From the NCBI GenBank assembly GCA_014860005.1, contig JACZKP010000210.1, positions 1-6,096 of the forward strand: 6,096 nt of DNA, in the 5' to 3' direction. The position numbers and the translations under genes were made by a program. Shown here piece after piece: positions 1 to 5,864 of the stretch. Within the stretch, counting starts at the first letter, position 1. Every line of letters starts with the position of its first letter. A model generated the notes under the pieces. It did not search any database. It worked only from the letters and a program-made list of their open reading frames with translations, and was not told where the DNA came from. The stretch is from Verrucomicrobiota bacterium. Lineage in GTDB: Bacteria; Verrucomicrobiota; Verrucomicrobiae; Limisphaerales; UBA11358.

Positions 1-92
1 GAAAGAACCCCATTCGTTACAAGTTTTACCGGTACAACTCGGGGCGCGATCAGTTCCTGGACAGGGTGTGGGGAAAAGACCGGCCGCGTTAG
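1..92 (+). CDS. C-terminal end of an unidentified protein (partial, 5' end outside window)
   Basis: Reading from base 3 gives 29 codons ending at a TAG at 90-92. The peptide is rich in aromatic and charged residues (it contains YKFYRYNSGRDQF and ends WGKDRPR), which looks like a real protein tail. A strong hairpin terminator begins 45 bases after the stop, as expected for the end of a transcription unit. The other two plus frames are also open here, so the frame choice rests on amino-acid composition and the terminator only. I do not recognise the family from so short a tail. Confidence 0.4.
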   Translation, partial: KNPIRYKFYRYNSGRDQFLDRVWGKDRPR

Positions 93-129
93 TCCTCCGC
101 GTCGGCTCACCGGTGCACTCCCCTAGCAA

Positions 130-174
130 AAAAAAACAGACCCCAGCACGGCGAAGTGCTGGGGTCTTGTTTTT
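130..174. terminator. Bidirectional rho-independent terminator
   Basis: A perfect 12-bp stem (138-149 with 156-167, core ccccagcac / gtgctgggg) encloses a 6-base loop, ggcgaa. It is followed by a T-rich run on the plus strand (168-174) and preceded by a run of A (128-136), which becomes a T run on the minus strand. It can therefore stop the plus-strand gene ending at 92 and the minus-strand tRNA-Arg ending at 176. Its close fit to the 3' end of the first tRNA suggests that this side of the tRNA is the original chromosomal side. Confidence 0.9.
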
Positions 175-175
175 G

Positions 176-252
176 TGGCGCGCCGCGAGAGATTCGAACT
201 CCCGACCCTCGGTTCCGAAGACCGATGCTCTATCCAGTTGAGCTACGGATGC
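176..252 (-). tRNA. tRNA-Arg (anticodon UCG), chimeric with mismatched acceptor stem
   Basis: The minus strand folds as a 77-base tRNA including an encoded CCA (plus TGG at 176-178). The D stem is GCTC/GAGC, the anticodon stem TCGGT/ACCGA is perfect, the loop CTTCGGA gives anticodon TCG (reads CGA), and the T arm has the normal TTCGAAT loop. The acceptor arms do not match. The 5' arm is GCATCCG and the 3' arm is GCGGCGC, leaving three mismatches and a wobble; a perfect partner for the 3' arm would be GCGCCGC. The 5' end therefore probably came from an integrated element, while the 3' part and the following terminator are chromosomal. It may charge or mature poorly. The adjoining integrase gene supports its use as an integration site. 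Confidence 0.85.
227..252. repeat. Probable attachment-site core, left copy (5' part of tRNA-Arg)
   Basis: These 26 bases match 1805-1830 at 25 positions; the single difference is g at 237 against a at 1815. The match stops exactly at the tRNA 5' end: the bases after 252 and after 1830 are unrelated. Together with the seven-base anticodon loop tccgaag (214-220 and 1792-1798, same 1578-base offset) it forms a direct repeat on both sides of the integrase gene. Tyrosine integrases commonly use tRNA genes as attachment sites. The exact crossover point is inferred, not seen. The well-paired anticodon stem of the left tRNA argues that crossover lay in the D-arm or acceptor part. Confidence 0.7.
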
Positions 253-424
253 ACACATTTACGGGCCTTTTGCGACGAGTTCGCCGCTTTAACCAACTGA
301 TTTCATCGCAAGCGAGCATCCCGCAACCCCCGTTTTGTATTGGTTTTCGTGGGTTTCGGCAAGCCTCGCTTGTGTTCGCTTGATGGGTGTAGAGAACGCT
401 GTAATGTTCGGCATCGGACGTTGC
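253..424. other. Noncoding spacer between tRNA-Arg and the integrase gene
   Basis: This is 172 bases downstream of the integrase stop and upstream of the 5' end of the first tRNA. I see no gene, no convincing hairpin terminator and no clear sigma-70 promoter for the tRNA. If the tRNA is still expressed, its promoter must lie here or transcription must read through from the integrase gene. Confidence 0.5.
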
Positions 425-1672
425 TTAGAGACCAGAGTTGTGTTGCGATCGGGTTTTTGCTTTGGCGTTTGTCTTCCAGCGAATCGCACTCCAGGCAGGT
501 TTTCCTTTTGGAAGCCAATTGAGCTTCGGTCCCTTGCCTTGCAGCCAGTGCGGAGGAACTCCGCCGTAAACACTTTCCAAAGTCCCAACGCCGCCCGTGT
601 GGTTGACCTCCCAGGCGATTTGAGGATCGCTGATTCCGTGCGAGCGGCGCACCAACACGTAATATGCCCGCATGCCGTGTGAGGTGATTTTCCTTTTCAA
701 CTTGCCCTGTTTGCGCAGCCGCTCCATCGCCTGCGTGAGTGCATTCTTGTAAACCGGCTGCAACTTCGACCTGTCGCGACCTGGAAAATACCACGGCGAC
801 TTTGGATACCGTTGCCTGTGCCATCGCTTGTGAGCTGGCAAAAGCTCCTCCAATCCATCATGCACGAATGCATACGGATTGTCCCGCCTCGGATCCTTGC
901 TGCGACGTACACAGAGAGACTTGCCGTCAGCCGTAAGTCCGCCAGCTTCGTCCGGTCTGGCGTCCATTCGCATGCTCAGTGTTTCACCAGTGCGCAAACC
1001 GAGATTCCCCTCAAAAAGCGCCTGCCAGCCCAGCGTTTCGCTTCTTTTACTCTGGAATAAGAGCTTGGCGATCTCGTGAAGTTCCTCCGCATTTGCCGGA
1101 GCAAGTTCTCGACAATGCCGTGCTTCCCGTGAGCTGTGGTACCGCGAGCGGGACTGAATCGGGTTTATGCGAACAAGCTCTTTTCTGACGGCCCAGCGCA
1201 ACGCGTTGTTCAGCGTGTTCAACTCCAAATCCGTCGCCCGGTGACCTTGGCCCACCTTGACTGTCCTGATCCGCCAGGAGTGGTACTTGTCCAGCACGTT
1301 GGGAGTCAGGTTGTCAACCAATTCACCGTCAGCGAAGAATTTCGAGAGCTTGACGCAATTCGACGCTTCGATTTCTGTTCGCATTCTTGGACGACCCCTC
1401 TTGTCCGGGTAACCGTCAACCACGTAGCGCTGAATCGCGTCGGCGACAGTCACAGCTCTCGCTGCGGAATCCGGTTCAAGTGTCAGCCCCAGTTTGGCCG
1501 CAGCTTTTGCGGCCCTGCGCGCGTCCATACGCTCGATGGCTTCCTTGATGCGGGTCGTCTCCAGCGAGCGGAAAGTGTCCGTGCCGTTGTGATACACGCG
1601 AACGAAGTACGTTCCGCTGCTGGGGTCTTTGTAGAGCGCCCTTTCGCCATCCACTTTTGTCAGTCGAGCCAT
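425..1672 (-). CDS. Tyrosine recombinase / site-specific integrase
   Basis: This is a complete DNA strand-exchange enzyme that would integrate and excise an element at the neighbouring tRNA-Arg. Numbering from an upstream ATG at 1711 (428 codons), the N-terminal third (about 14-115) looks like an arm-binding domain, residues 115-195 like a core-binding (SAM-like) domain, and 205-395 is the catalytic domain. The full active-site set is visible: Arg240 in GLRTGETL, Lys272 in RRSKD, His345 and Arg348 in SHGMR, His371 in VNHTGG and the nucleophile Tyr382 in ESVYGG. I prefer the start at 1672 (MARLTKVDG) because the 13 extra residues come from an 11-bp tandem repeat. Neither start has a strong ribosome-binding site. 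The gene is flanked by tRNA-Arg copies on both sides, and the C-terminal tail after about residue 400 is basic and probably disordered. Confidence 0.9.
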   Translation of the reverse strand: MARLTKVDGERALYKDPSSGTYFVRVYHNGTDTFRSLETTRIKEAIERMDARRAAKAAAKLGLTLEPDSAARAVTVADAIQRYVVDGYPDKRGRPRMRTEIEASNCVKLSKFFADGELVDNLTPNVLDKYHSWRIRTVKVGQGHRATDLELNTLNNALRWAVRKELVRINPIQSRSRYHSSREARHCRELAPANAEELHEIAKLLFQSKRSETLGWQALFEGNLGLRTGETLSMRMDARPDEAGGLTADGKSLCVRRSKDPRRDNPYAFVHDGLEELLPAHKRWHRQRYPKSPWYFPGRDRSKLQPVYKNALTQAMERLRKQGKLKRKITSHGMRAYYVLVRRSHGISDPQIAWEVNHTGGVGTLESVYGGVPPHWLQGKGPKLNWLPKGKPAWSAIRWKTNAKAKTRSQHNSGL

Positions 1673-1685
1673 AATTTTATTTGTG

Positions 1686-1707
1686 ACCGGGTACAAACCG
1701 GGTACAA
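1686..1707. repeat. Perfect 11-bp tandem repeat upstream of the integrase
   Basis: Two adjacent copies of accgggtacaa (1686-1696 and 1697-1707) lie 14 bases upstream of the preferred integrase start at 1672. One unit is about one helical turn, so a protein bound to both units would sit on the same face of the DNA. Possible roles are an integrase arm-type site or an operator for autoregulation; both are inferences. The repeat overlaps the alternative longer reading frame from 1711. Confidence 0.6.
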
Positions 1708-1753
1708 GCATTATAGGTCGGGGAGAGAATGGTGAAGAAACCCCTGATTTTAT

Positions 1754-1830
1754 TGGCGCATCCGGCAGGACTCAAGCCCGCCACACCGTGATCCGAAGTC
1801 AGAAGCTCTATCCAATTGAGCTACGGATGC
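1754..1830 (-). tRNA. Second tRNA-Arg-like sequence (anticodon UCG), probably a decayed or element-borne copy
   Basis: The minus strand gives a 77-base cloverleaf with encoded CCA (plus TGG at 1754-1756). The acceptor stem GCATCCG/CGGATGC is perfect, the D stem GCTC/GAGC is perfect, and the anticodon loop is CTTCGGA as in the first copy. There are flaws. The anticodon stem TCTGA/TCACG has a C-C mismatch and a wobble, and the T loop reads CTTGAGT, so the conserved TTC is changed at two positions. It may thus be a pseudo-tRNA kept as an attachment site. Unlike the first copy, both acceptor arms belong together, so it is not a simple half left by one integration event. Confidence 0.65.
1805..1830. 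repeat. Probable attachment-site core, right copy
   Basis: This is the direct-repeat partner of 227-252 (25 of 26 bases identical, same orientation). It ends precisely at the 5' end of the second tRNA-like sequence. The segment bounded by the two repeats is 1578 bases per repeat unit and holds only the integrase. Confidence 0.7.
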
Positions 1831-2056
1831 TTAAGAAAATCCAATAAAACCAATGGTTTCTCACTGTCGAATTTTGACCATACGACCAAGATCGACCCTG
1901 ATCGAACGGTGCGACTGGGACTAAACTGAGACTAAAATGCGCACAACCCAACTTACAAATCATCTGCTCTCAAGGATTCCTTTTAGTCGTCACACACGTC
2001 ACGGCGAAAGCTTACGCGGGGGAAATGTGATGCGCAAGGGCACACGTTTCATAACA
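1831..2056. other. Intergenic segment between the second tRNA copy and the ISAs1 remnant
   Basis: No gene is supported here. I see a dyad-symmetric 13-mer, aaaccaatggttt (1847-1859), 18-30 bases upstream of the second tRNA 5' end, and an imperfect 11-base tandem repeat, actaaactgag / actaaaatgcg (1920-1941, 9 of 11 matching). The part at 1999-2056 is read as a C-terminal extension of the ISAs1 transposase frame but probably lies outside the IS. Confidence 0.4.
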
Positions 2057-3110
2057 CAGGGCAGACGCATCGAAATGGCATCAGGCTGGACTCCCAGCAG
2101 CTTCAGTAAACAGGCGTGGTCCCAGCTCGAGTTGAGTTGTTTGCCGCGGATGCCACGCTTCTTGGTTTTCTTCCGTTTCAGCAAATTCAACGCGAGTCGG
2201 CGCAGCGTCGCCAGATTCTCCGCAGCGTAACCCGTCCGGGCCCGGCTCTGGTCCTCCCGGAAACACACATCCATCACCCAGTGTAATTTGTTCTCCACGC
2301 CCCAGTGACCGCGCACCGCCCAGGCAAAGGTCGCCACGTCGAGCTGCAAGCTCGACAGATAGTAGCGCCGTTCCACCGTGGTTTTATCGTCCACCTCTCG
2401 AATCGCTTCCACCATCCCCGCCGTGCGCAGCCCTTCCCATTTTGACCGGTCGGCCAACCAGTCCAACGCATCGCTCTGATAGTAACGACGTATTTCGATG
2501 CGCCCGTGGTTCTTTTCCACAGTTTCCTTTTCCTGGAGCGTGGCTGCCGCTTTGGACACAGGAACCGCCTTGGGGCGCGGGGCCTTCTTTTCCTCCAGCG
2601 TGGCCTCCAGGAAACTCTTCACTTCCTGGTGCATGGTCTCCTGGTTGCCTTTGAGCGCCAGCACGTAATCCGCTCGGCCTCAATAATCTCCCTGGCGATC
2701 TTCTTCTGGCATCCCATGGCATCGAGCGTCACGATGCAGCCCGCCAGTTCCAACACCCGCAACAGCTGCGGCACCGCCGTAATCTCGTTGCTCTTGTCGT
2801 CCACTTTCATTTGGCCCAGCACCAGATTGTTGCTCTCAACCCACGCGCTCACCACGTACTTGGGGCTTTGCTTCTTGTTAAGCGCACGCCGCAGGGCTTT
2901 GCCATCCAGTGCCACAATCTCCTGCGCCACCGCCTGGCGCAGACGTTGAATCCATCTCAGGAAACAATCCAGAAACTGTCCGGGATCCAGCGCGGCAAAA
3001 ACGCGGTTGAACGTGTCGTGTGAGGGAATGCCGTTGCGCAGGTTGAGAAACGTCTTAAACCAGTCCTGCTTGGCTGTGCCGAAGTCTTCCATGTCATTGA
3101 AGCTTTCCCC
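1999..3110 (-). pseudogene. ISAs1-family transposase, frameshifted and 5'-truncated
   Basis: Two overlapping reading pieces make one DDE transposase of the ISAs1 / H-repeat type. The first piece (3092 to 2619) has NGIPSHDTFNRVF, the first Asp in ALDGKALRRA, VDDKSNEITA and the second Asp in TLDAMGCQKKIA. The second piece (from about 2664 to 1999) has LALKGNQETMHQEV, the catalytic Glu in HWGVENKLHWVMDV, and RRLALNLLKRKK. Loss of one G near 2671-2675 explains the break: gccgag followed by cggattac would read E-A-D-Y-V if one g were restored. The frame stays family-like up to GESFND, upstream of the ATG at 3092, then stops matching at about 3110, so the usual N-terminal 50-70 residues are missing. 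The last 15-20 residues before the stop at 1999 seem to be read-through past the IS end. It is probably inactive. Confidence 0.85.
2057..3110 (-). mobile_element. ISAs1-family insertion sequence remnant
   Basis: The transposase homology defines the element. A candidate 3' terminus is the CAGGGCAGACGC at 2057-2068, which reads inward and starts with CAGGG as ISAs1-family ends often do. The opposite end is gone: recognisable coding stops at about 3110, and an IS21-like terminus starts 24 bases further. With no second inverted repeat in view, the left boundary is an inference and no target duplication can be named. Confidence 0.6.
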
Positions 3111-3139
3111 ATTTGGGCGCGGGTTTCCGGGGTTGTTAG

Positions 3140-3180
3140 CGCCGGTTTGAAAATGGGGTGAAAACGCCGGTTTGAAAATG
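3140..3180. repeat. IS21-type subterminal direct repeats
   Basis: The 16-mer cgccggtttgaaaatg occurs at 3140-3155 and again at 3165-3180, a 25-base period, just inside the predicted IS terminus. IS21-family elements are known for multiple short terminal repeats that bind the IstA transposase. The spacing is somewhat more than two helical turns. Confidence 0.75.
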
Positions 3181-3210
3181 CGGGGGCGGTGGCGATGTTA
3201 TTGGGGCGTG

Positions 3211-3240
3211 AAAAAGGGCGGCTGACTTTCGCCAGCCGCC
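3211..3240 (-). terminator. Rho-independent terminator after istB
   Basis: An 8-bp perfect GC-rich stem (3217-3224 with 3233-3240, ggcggctg / cagccgcc) has an 8-base loop. On the minus strand it is followed by a run of T (complement of aaaaa at 3211-3215). It lies 20 bases past the istB stop at 3261, so it would end the IS21 operon transcript before the IS terminus. Confidence 0.8.
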
Positions 3241-3260
3241 GGTGAGCGGAGCACCCGAGC

Positions 3261-4010
3261 TTACGGGGTCTCGATCTGATCCTTCATGCGGTAGCTCTTG
3301 CCTTCGAGGATGACGGTTTCCGCGTGGTGCAGCAGCCGGTCCAGCACGGCGCTGGTCAGGGTGCTGTCGTTGTTGAAGATTTTGGGCCAGTGTTTATACG
3401 GCTGGTTGGTGGTCAGCAGGAGGGAGCCTTGCTCGTATCGCTGGCTGATGACTTGGAAGCGCAGGTCGGCGCCCGCTTTGTCGATGGGCAAGTAGCCTAA
3501 TTCGTCGATCGCGAGGATGGTGGGCTTGAGGTAACGCTTGAGTTCGTTTTTGAGCCGGCCCACGGTTTGTGCCGCCATGAGCGTGTTGATGATGTCCACG
3601 GCGGTGGTGAACAGCACCGCGTGCCCCCGCAGGCAGGCTTCATGGGCCAGGGCGCTGACCAAGTGCGTTTTGCCGAGGCCGACGCCGCCCATGAAGATGA
3701 CGTTGGTTTTGTCTTTAAGGAACGCCAGGCGAAACAGGTTTTGCACCTGGGTGCGGTTGATCTTCTTGGGCCAGTTCCAGTCAAACTGGTCGAGGGTTTT
3801 AAGGCAGGGGAAGCGGGCGGCGGCCACGCGGCGTTGGATGGCCAGTTGCTGCCGGCGCGCAGACTCGCTGTCCATGAGCCGGGCCAGGTAATCCACATGC
3901 GGCCATTGCTTTTGGGCGGCTTCGGCCGCCAGCGCCGCATATTGCTCGGCCACGGCGACGAGTTTGAGCGCGGCCAACTGTTCGGCCAGGCGGGTTTCGG
4001 GGTCGTTCAT
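3261..4010 (-). CDS. istB: IstB, IS21-family transposition helper ATPase
   Basis: This is a full-length 249-residue AAA+ ATPase of the DnaC/IstB type. It normally works with IstA on target DNA to stimulate insertion. The Walker A motif GGVGLGKTH is at residues 108-116, Walker B ILAIDE at 165-170, and a sensor-like LLLTTNQPY at 197-205. DRLLHHAETVILEGKSYR near the end is typical of the family, and the N-terminal 95 residues are the helical IstB domain. Its ATG overlaps the istA stop as ATGA (4007-4010), which implies translational coupling, and it has a good ribosome-binding site. It appears intact, but its partner IstA is broken, so it could act only with an IstA from another copy. A terminator follows the stop. 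Confidence 0.93.
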   Translation of the reverse strand: MNDPETRLAEQLAALKLVAVAEQYAALAAEAAQKQWPHVDYLARLMDSESARRQQLAIQRRVAAARFPCLKTLDQFDWNWPKKINRTQVQNLFRLAFLKDKTNVIFMGGVGLGKTHLVSALAHEACLRGHAVLFTTAVDIINTLMAAQTVGRLKNELKRYLKPTILAIDELGYLPIDKAGADLRFQVISQRYEQGSLLLTTNQPYKHWPKIFNNDSTLTSAVLDRLLHHAETVILEGKSYRMKDQIETP

Positions 4011-5037
4011 GGCACCTCTCCTTCCTCGGATTCATAGAGGGATAAGTCTGGCGCGGGCAGGTCCAGTTCCAGCAAATCCTGTTGCCGGGTCAGATGCAGC
4101 GCTCCGGGTTGGATCACGGGCCGATCCCGTTGTTCCAGCAGGTTGGCGATGTATTCGCAACTGAAGGCTTGATAGGCCCAGGCGTCTTCCAGGGCGCGTT
4201 GCACTTTTTCCACGCCGTAGATTTCACTCAAGGCCACGATCTTCTGGACATGGTGCCGGGCGTTGCCGCGTTTTTCCTCCAACCGCTGGTAATACTCCTT
4301 GGCCTTGGGGGAGAGCCTAGGAAGCGGGTCAGGTGTTGTTGCTGCCGAGCTTGTCGGCGCTGGGCCAGCAGTTCTTCCACGTGCTCAGGTTTTTCAAAAT
4401 CCTGATGCCGGTCGTAACTGCGGACCTGCTCGGTGACGACGCGGTCTTGATGATATAACACCAACCGGGCCGGATAGACTTTGAGCACGAGGGTTTTGCC
4501 GGCATAAGCCGGCGGCACCGAGTAGCGATTGGTGTCGAAGGTGACGCGGCAACGCTGGCTGACTAGCACCGTCTGCAAGGTTGCCGGCTTATACGGTTTG
4601 ACCGTCAAGACTTGGAGGGAGGGTTGTTCGGATGCGAAGAGTTCCTGGGGCGTTTGGTGCGTCTCGCCATGGACGCGGACGTTGGCCACTTCGTCCAGCC
4701 AGCGGCGGGCCGTGGCATTGATGGCCTCCAGGCTGGCCAGTTGCAGGCCGGCCAGGAAGTTTTGCTTTACGTAATGGACGGCTTTTTCGACGCGCCCTTT
4801 TTCATGCGCCTTGCGCGGACCACAAGCCTTGATCGTGAAGCCGTAGTGCCGCGCAAAATCCAGGTAGCGCGGATGCGGCACCGCGGGTTGACCATAGGGA
4901 TGGGAGAGCACCGCCGTTTTACCGTTGTCCACCATGACTTCCGCGGTGACCCCGTTAAAATATTCAAACGCCTGCTGGTGGCAGGCCAGGAAGTGTTCCT
5001 GCGTTTGCGCCAGGGTGAACTCGACATAGAGCCGGCG
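4007..5037 (-). pseudogene. istA: IstA, IS21-family DDE transposase, N-terminal deletion plus frameshift
   Basis: About 340 residues of the IS21 transposase remain, against roughly 500 for intact members of this group. Family similarity starts abruptly at RRLYVEFTLAQTQ (5037). It covers the second catalytic Asp in EVMVDNGK (around 4935), the catalytic Glu in KAHEKGRVEKAV, the beta-barrel part with DTNRYSVPPAYAGK, and YDRHQDFE. The helix-turn-helix N-terminus and the first catalytic Asp are absent, because the sequence immediately upstream belongs to another gene. A second lesion lies near 4319: after RFL the frame shifts, and a one-base loss would explain the change. Past it the protein resumes as RLSPKAKEYYQRLEEKRG and runs to the stop at 4007. 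Even if both frames were read, the enzyme should be inactive. Confidence 0.85.
4018..4023 (-). promoter_or_regulatory. Ribosome-binding site of istB
   Basis: AAGGAG on the minus strand (plus ctcctt) lies 7 bases before the ATG at 4010, inside the end of istA. It fixes the istB start and allows internal initiation as well as coupling to istA. Confidence 0.75.
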
Positions 5038-5335
5038 GCAAGGCCAGCACCTGATAGAGCGGTTTGTGATAAGCCAGCAACTCGGCGCGCACCAACTGCT
5101 GGCGCGCCTGCGCCAGTTGCAAAGGATCCACTTTGAGCAACCGGCTCAAGGTGGCCTCGGAGTAATAACTGAGTCCCTGGGCATCGGCGACGATGACCAG
5201 CACCAAGTAGAGTGCCCAAGCCGTCGGTTCGCCATGGCGCAGGAAGTTCTCGCGCACCAACCGTTGATCAAGCCAACTGAACTGCGCCGGCACCTGCCGC
5301 AACCGGTCCGGACGCAGGATTTTCTTTTGCATCAT
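4964..5335 (-). pseudogene. IS21-associated winged-helix-like accessory protein, 3' end lost in fusion to istA
   Basis: The gene probably starts at the ATG ATG pair (5335 or 5332), with AAAGGA at 5346-5351 as ribosome-binding site, 10 bases before the first. The first 98 or so residues look native: RRVPAQFSWLDQRLV-type wording (here RQVPAQFSWLDQRLVRE), AWALYLVLVIVADAQGLSYY, a helix-turn-helix-like SEATLSRLLKVDP, and AYHKPLYQVLALP. I recall similar proteins beside IS21-type transposase genes but cannot assign a function; DNA binding is an inference. After about 5040 the frame reads through istA DNA out of frame to a stop at 4964, so the last 25 or so residues are not native. A deletion removed its natural end and the beginning of istA. 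Confidence 0.6.
5035..5045. other. Deletion junction between accessory gene and istA
   Basis: On the minus strand the codons for YQVLALP of the accessory gene run directly into the istA codons for RRLYVEF in a different frame. The native accessory-gene end, the istA start and roughly the first 150 istA codons are missing. The exact breakpoint cannot be set closer than about ten bases. Confidence 0.65.
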
Positions 5336-5846
5336 AAACAGAGTTTCCTTTCGCAAGTCTTCTGGAAGGTTGATCCAGAATGTCCTGCCCTCTGGCTATC
5401 AAACGCCGCGTGTAAGTGACGATGTCCTCTTGAAACGCCGCGTCAGTAAACTGCGCGATCAGGCCCACCAACAAAGGGGTTTTGACCTCGCAGAGATCTT
5501 GTAACGCCGGCCGAGAAGCCTGCGGGGCCGGTGCGGGAGCAAGCTCCTGAAAACCAGGCACTTGCTCCGAGCAGATCTCTTGTAACGTACGGCGCGGCTG
5601 GCGGGGCGGCTGCTTCCAGTAGCCCGGATGCTGCGCCCGCCACTGCTGCACCCGCTGGACGTTGGCGACCCCACGGAAGTAATCCCGGTTGGCGGCTTTG
5701 CCCAGCCAACGCGCTTGACTGGTCCCTTTGCTGGCGGCCTGACATTCCGGGGCGGAACAATATTTTTGGCGTCCACGATTGCGGTAATCGGGAACAAACA
5801 ACTTCTGACAATGCGGGCATTTGCAGCGGTGGGCAGGCGGCTTCAT
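5268..5846 (-). CDS. Zinc-ribbon-like protein associated with an IS21-type element
   Basis: This 192-residue protein has an N-terminal Cys cluster, C10-x2-C13 and C30-x4-C35 (KCPHCQKLF, then KYCSAPECQAASK), that looks like a metal-binding ribbon. SQARWLGKAANRDYFRG and VQRVQQWRAQHPGYW (about 43-77) follow, then a Pro/Ala/Gln-rich linker and a predicted helical segment, LLVGLIAQFTDAAFQEDIV. I recall similar proteins near IS elements in other bacteria, but no function is known to me; nucleic-acid binding is an inference. The start ATG at 5846 has GGGGAGG upstream. The last 22 codons overlap the next gene. Since a stop in another frame overlaps the next ATG as ATGA, the native end may differ and the present tail may come from a frameshift. 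Confidence 0.65.
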   Translation of the reverse strand: MKPPAHRCKCPHCQKLFVPDYRNRGRQKYCSAPECQAASKGTSQARWLGKAANRDYFRGVANVQRVQQWRAQHPGYWKQPPRQPRRTLQEICSEQVPGFQELAPAPAPQASRPALQDLCEVKTPLLVGLIAQFTDAAFQEDIVTYTRRLIARGQDILDQPSRRLAKGNSVYDAKENPASGPVAAGAGAVQLA

Positions 5847-5864
5847 GAGGTCGAAAAACCTCCC
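5847..5864 (-). promoter_or_regulatory. Ribosome-binding site in a small hairpin before the zinc-ribbon gene
   Basis: On the minus strand GGGGAGGT is the likely ribosome-binding site. Its GAGGT (plus 5858-5862) can pair with ACCTC (plus 5847-5851) just before the ATG, leaving a 6-base loop. The 5-bp stem would partly hide the site and could limit translation. Spacing from GGAGG to the ATG is about 11-12 bases. Confidence 0.4.

Noticed and set aside
214..220. Crossover in the anticodon loop (tccgaag shared by both tRNAs)
   Set aside because: The anticodon stem of the first tRNA is perfectly paired, but would be made of mismatched halves had exchange occurred there; the longer 5' identity block is the better candidate.
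156..383. Plus-strand 75-codon frame beginning MLGSCFCGAPREIRTPD
   Set aside because: It reads through the terminator and antisense to tRNA-Arg; this REIRTPDPRF-type peptide is a well-known false protein made from tRNA antisense sequence.
303..824. 173-codon minus-strand frame
   Set aside because: It overlaps the integrase in another frame, while the integrase frame carries all catalytic motifs.
1136..1735. 199-codon plus-strand frame
   Set aside because: It is antisense to the integrase N-terminal half and shows no family motifs.
2664..2680. Programmed ribosomal frameshift in the ISAs1 transposase
   Set aside because: No slippery heptamer or clear downstream stimulatory structure is visible at gccgagcgg; a one-base loss is simpler.
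3140..3180. CRISPR-like repeat
   Set aside because: Only two units with a 9-base spacer; position and sequence fit IS21 terminal repeats.
3567..4037. 156-codon plus-strand frame
   Set aside because: It is antisense to istB; its length follows from high GC content.
4612..5136. 174-codon plus-strand frame
   Set aside because: It is antisense to the istA remnant and crosses the deletion junction, so it cannot be an old conserved gene.
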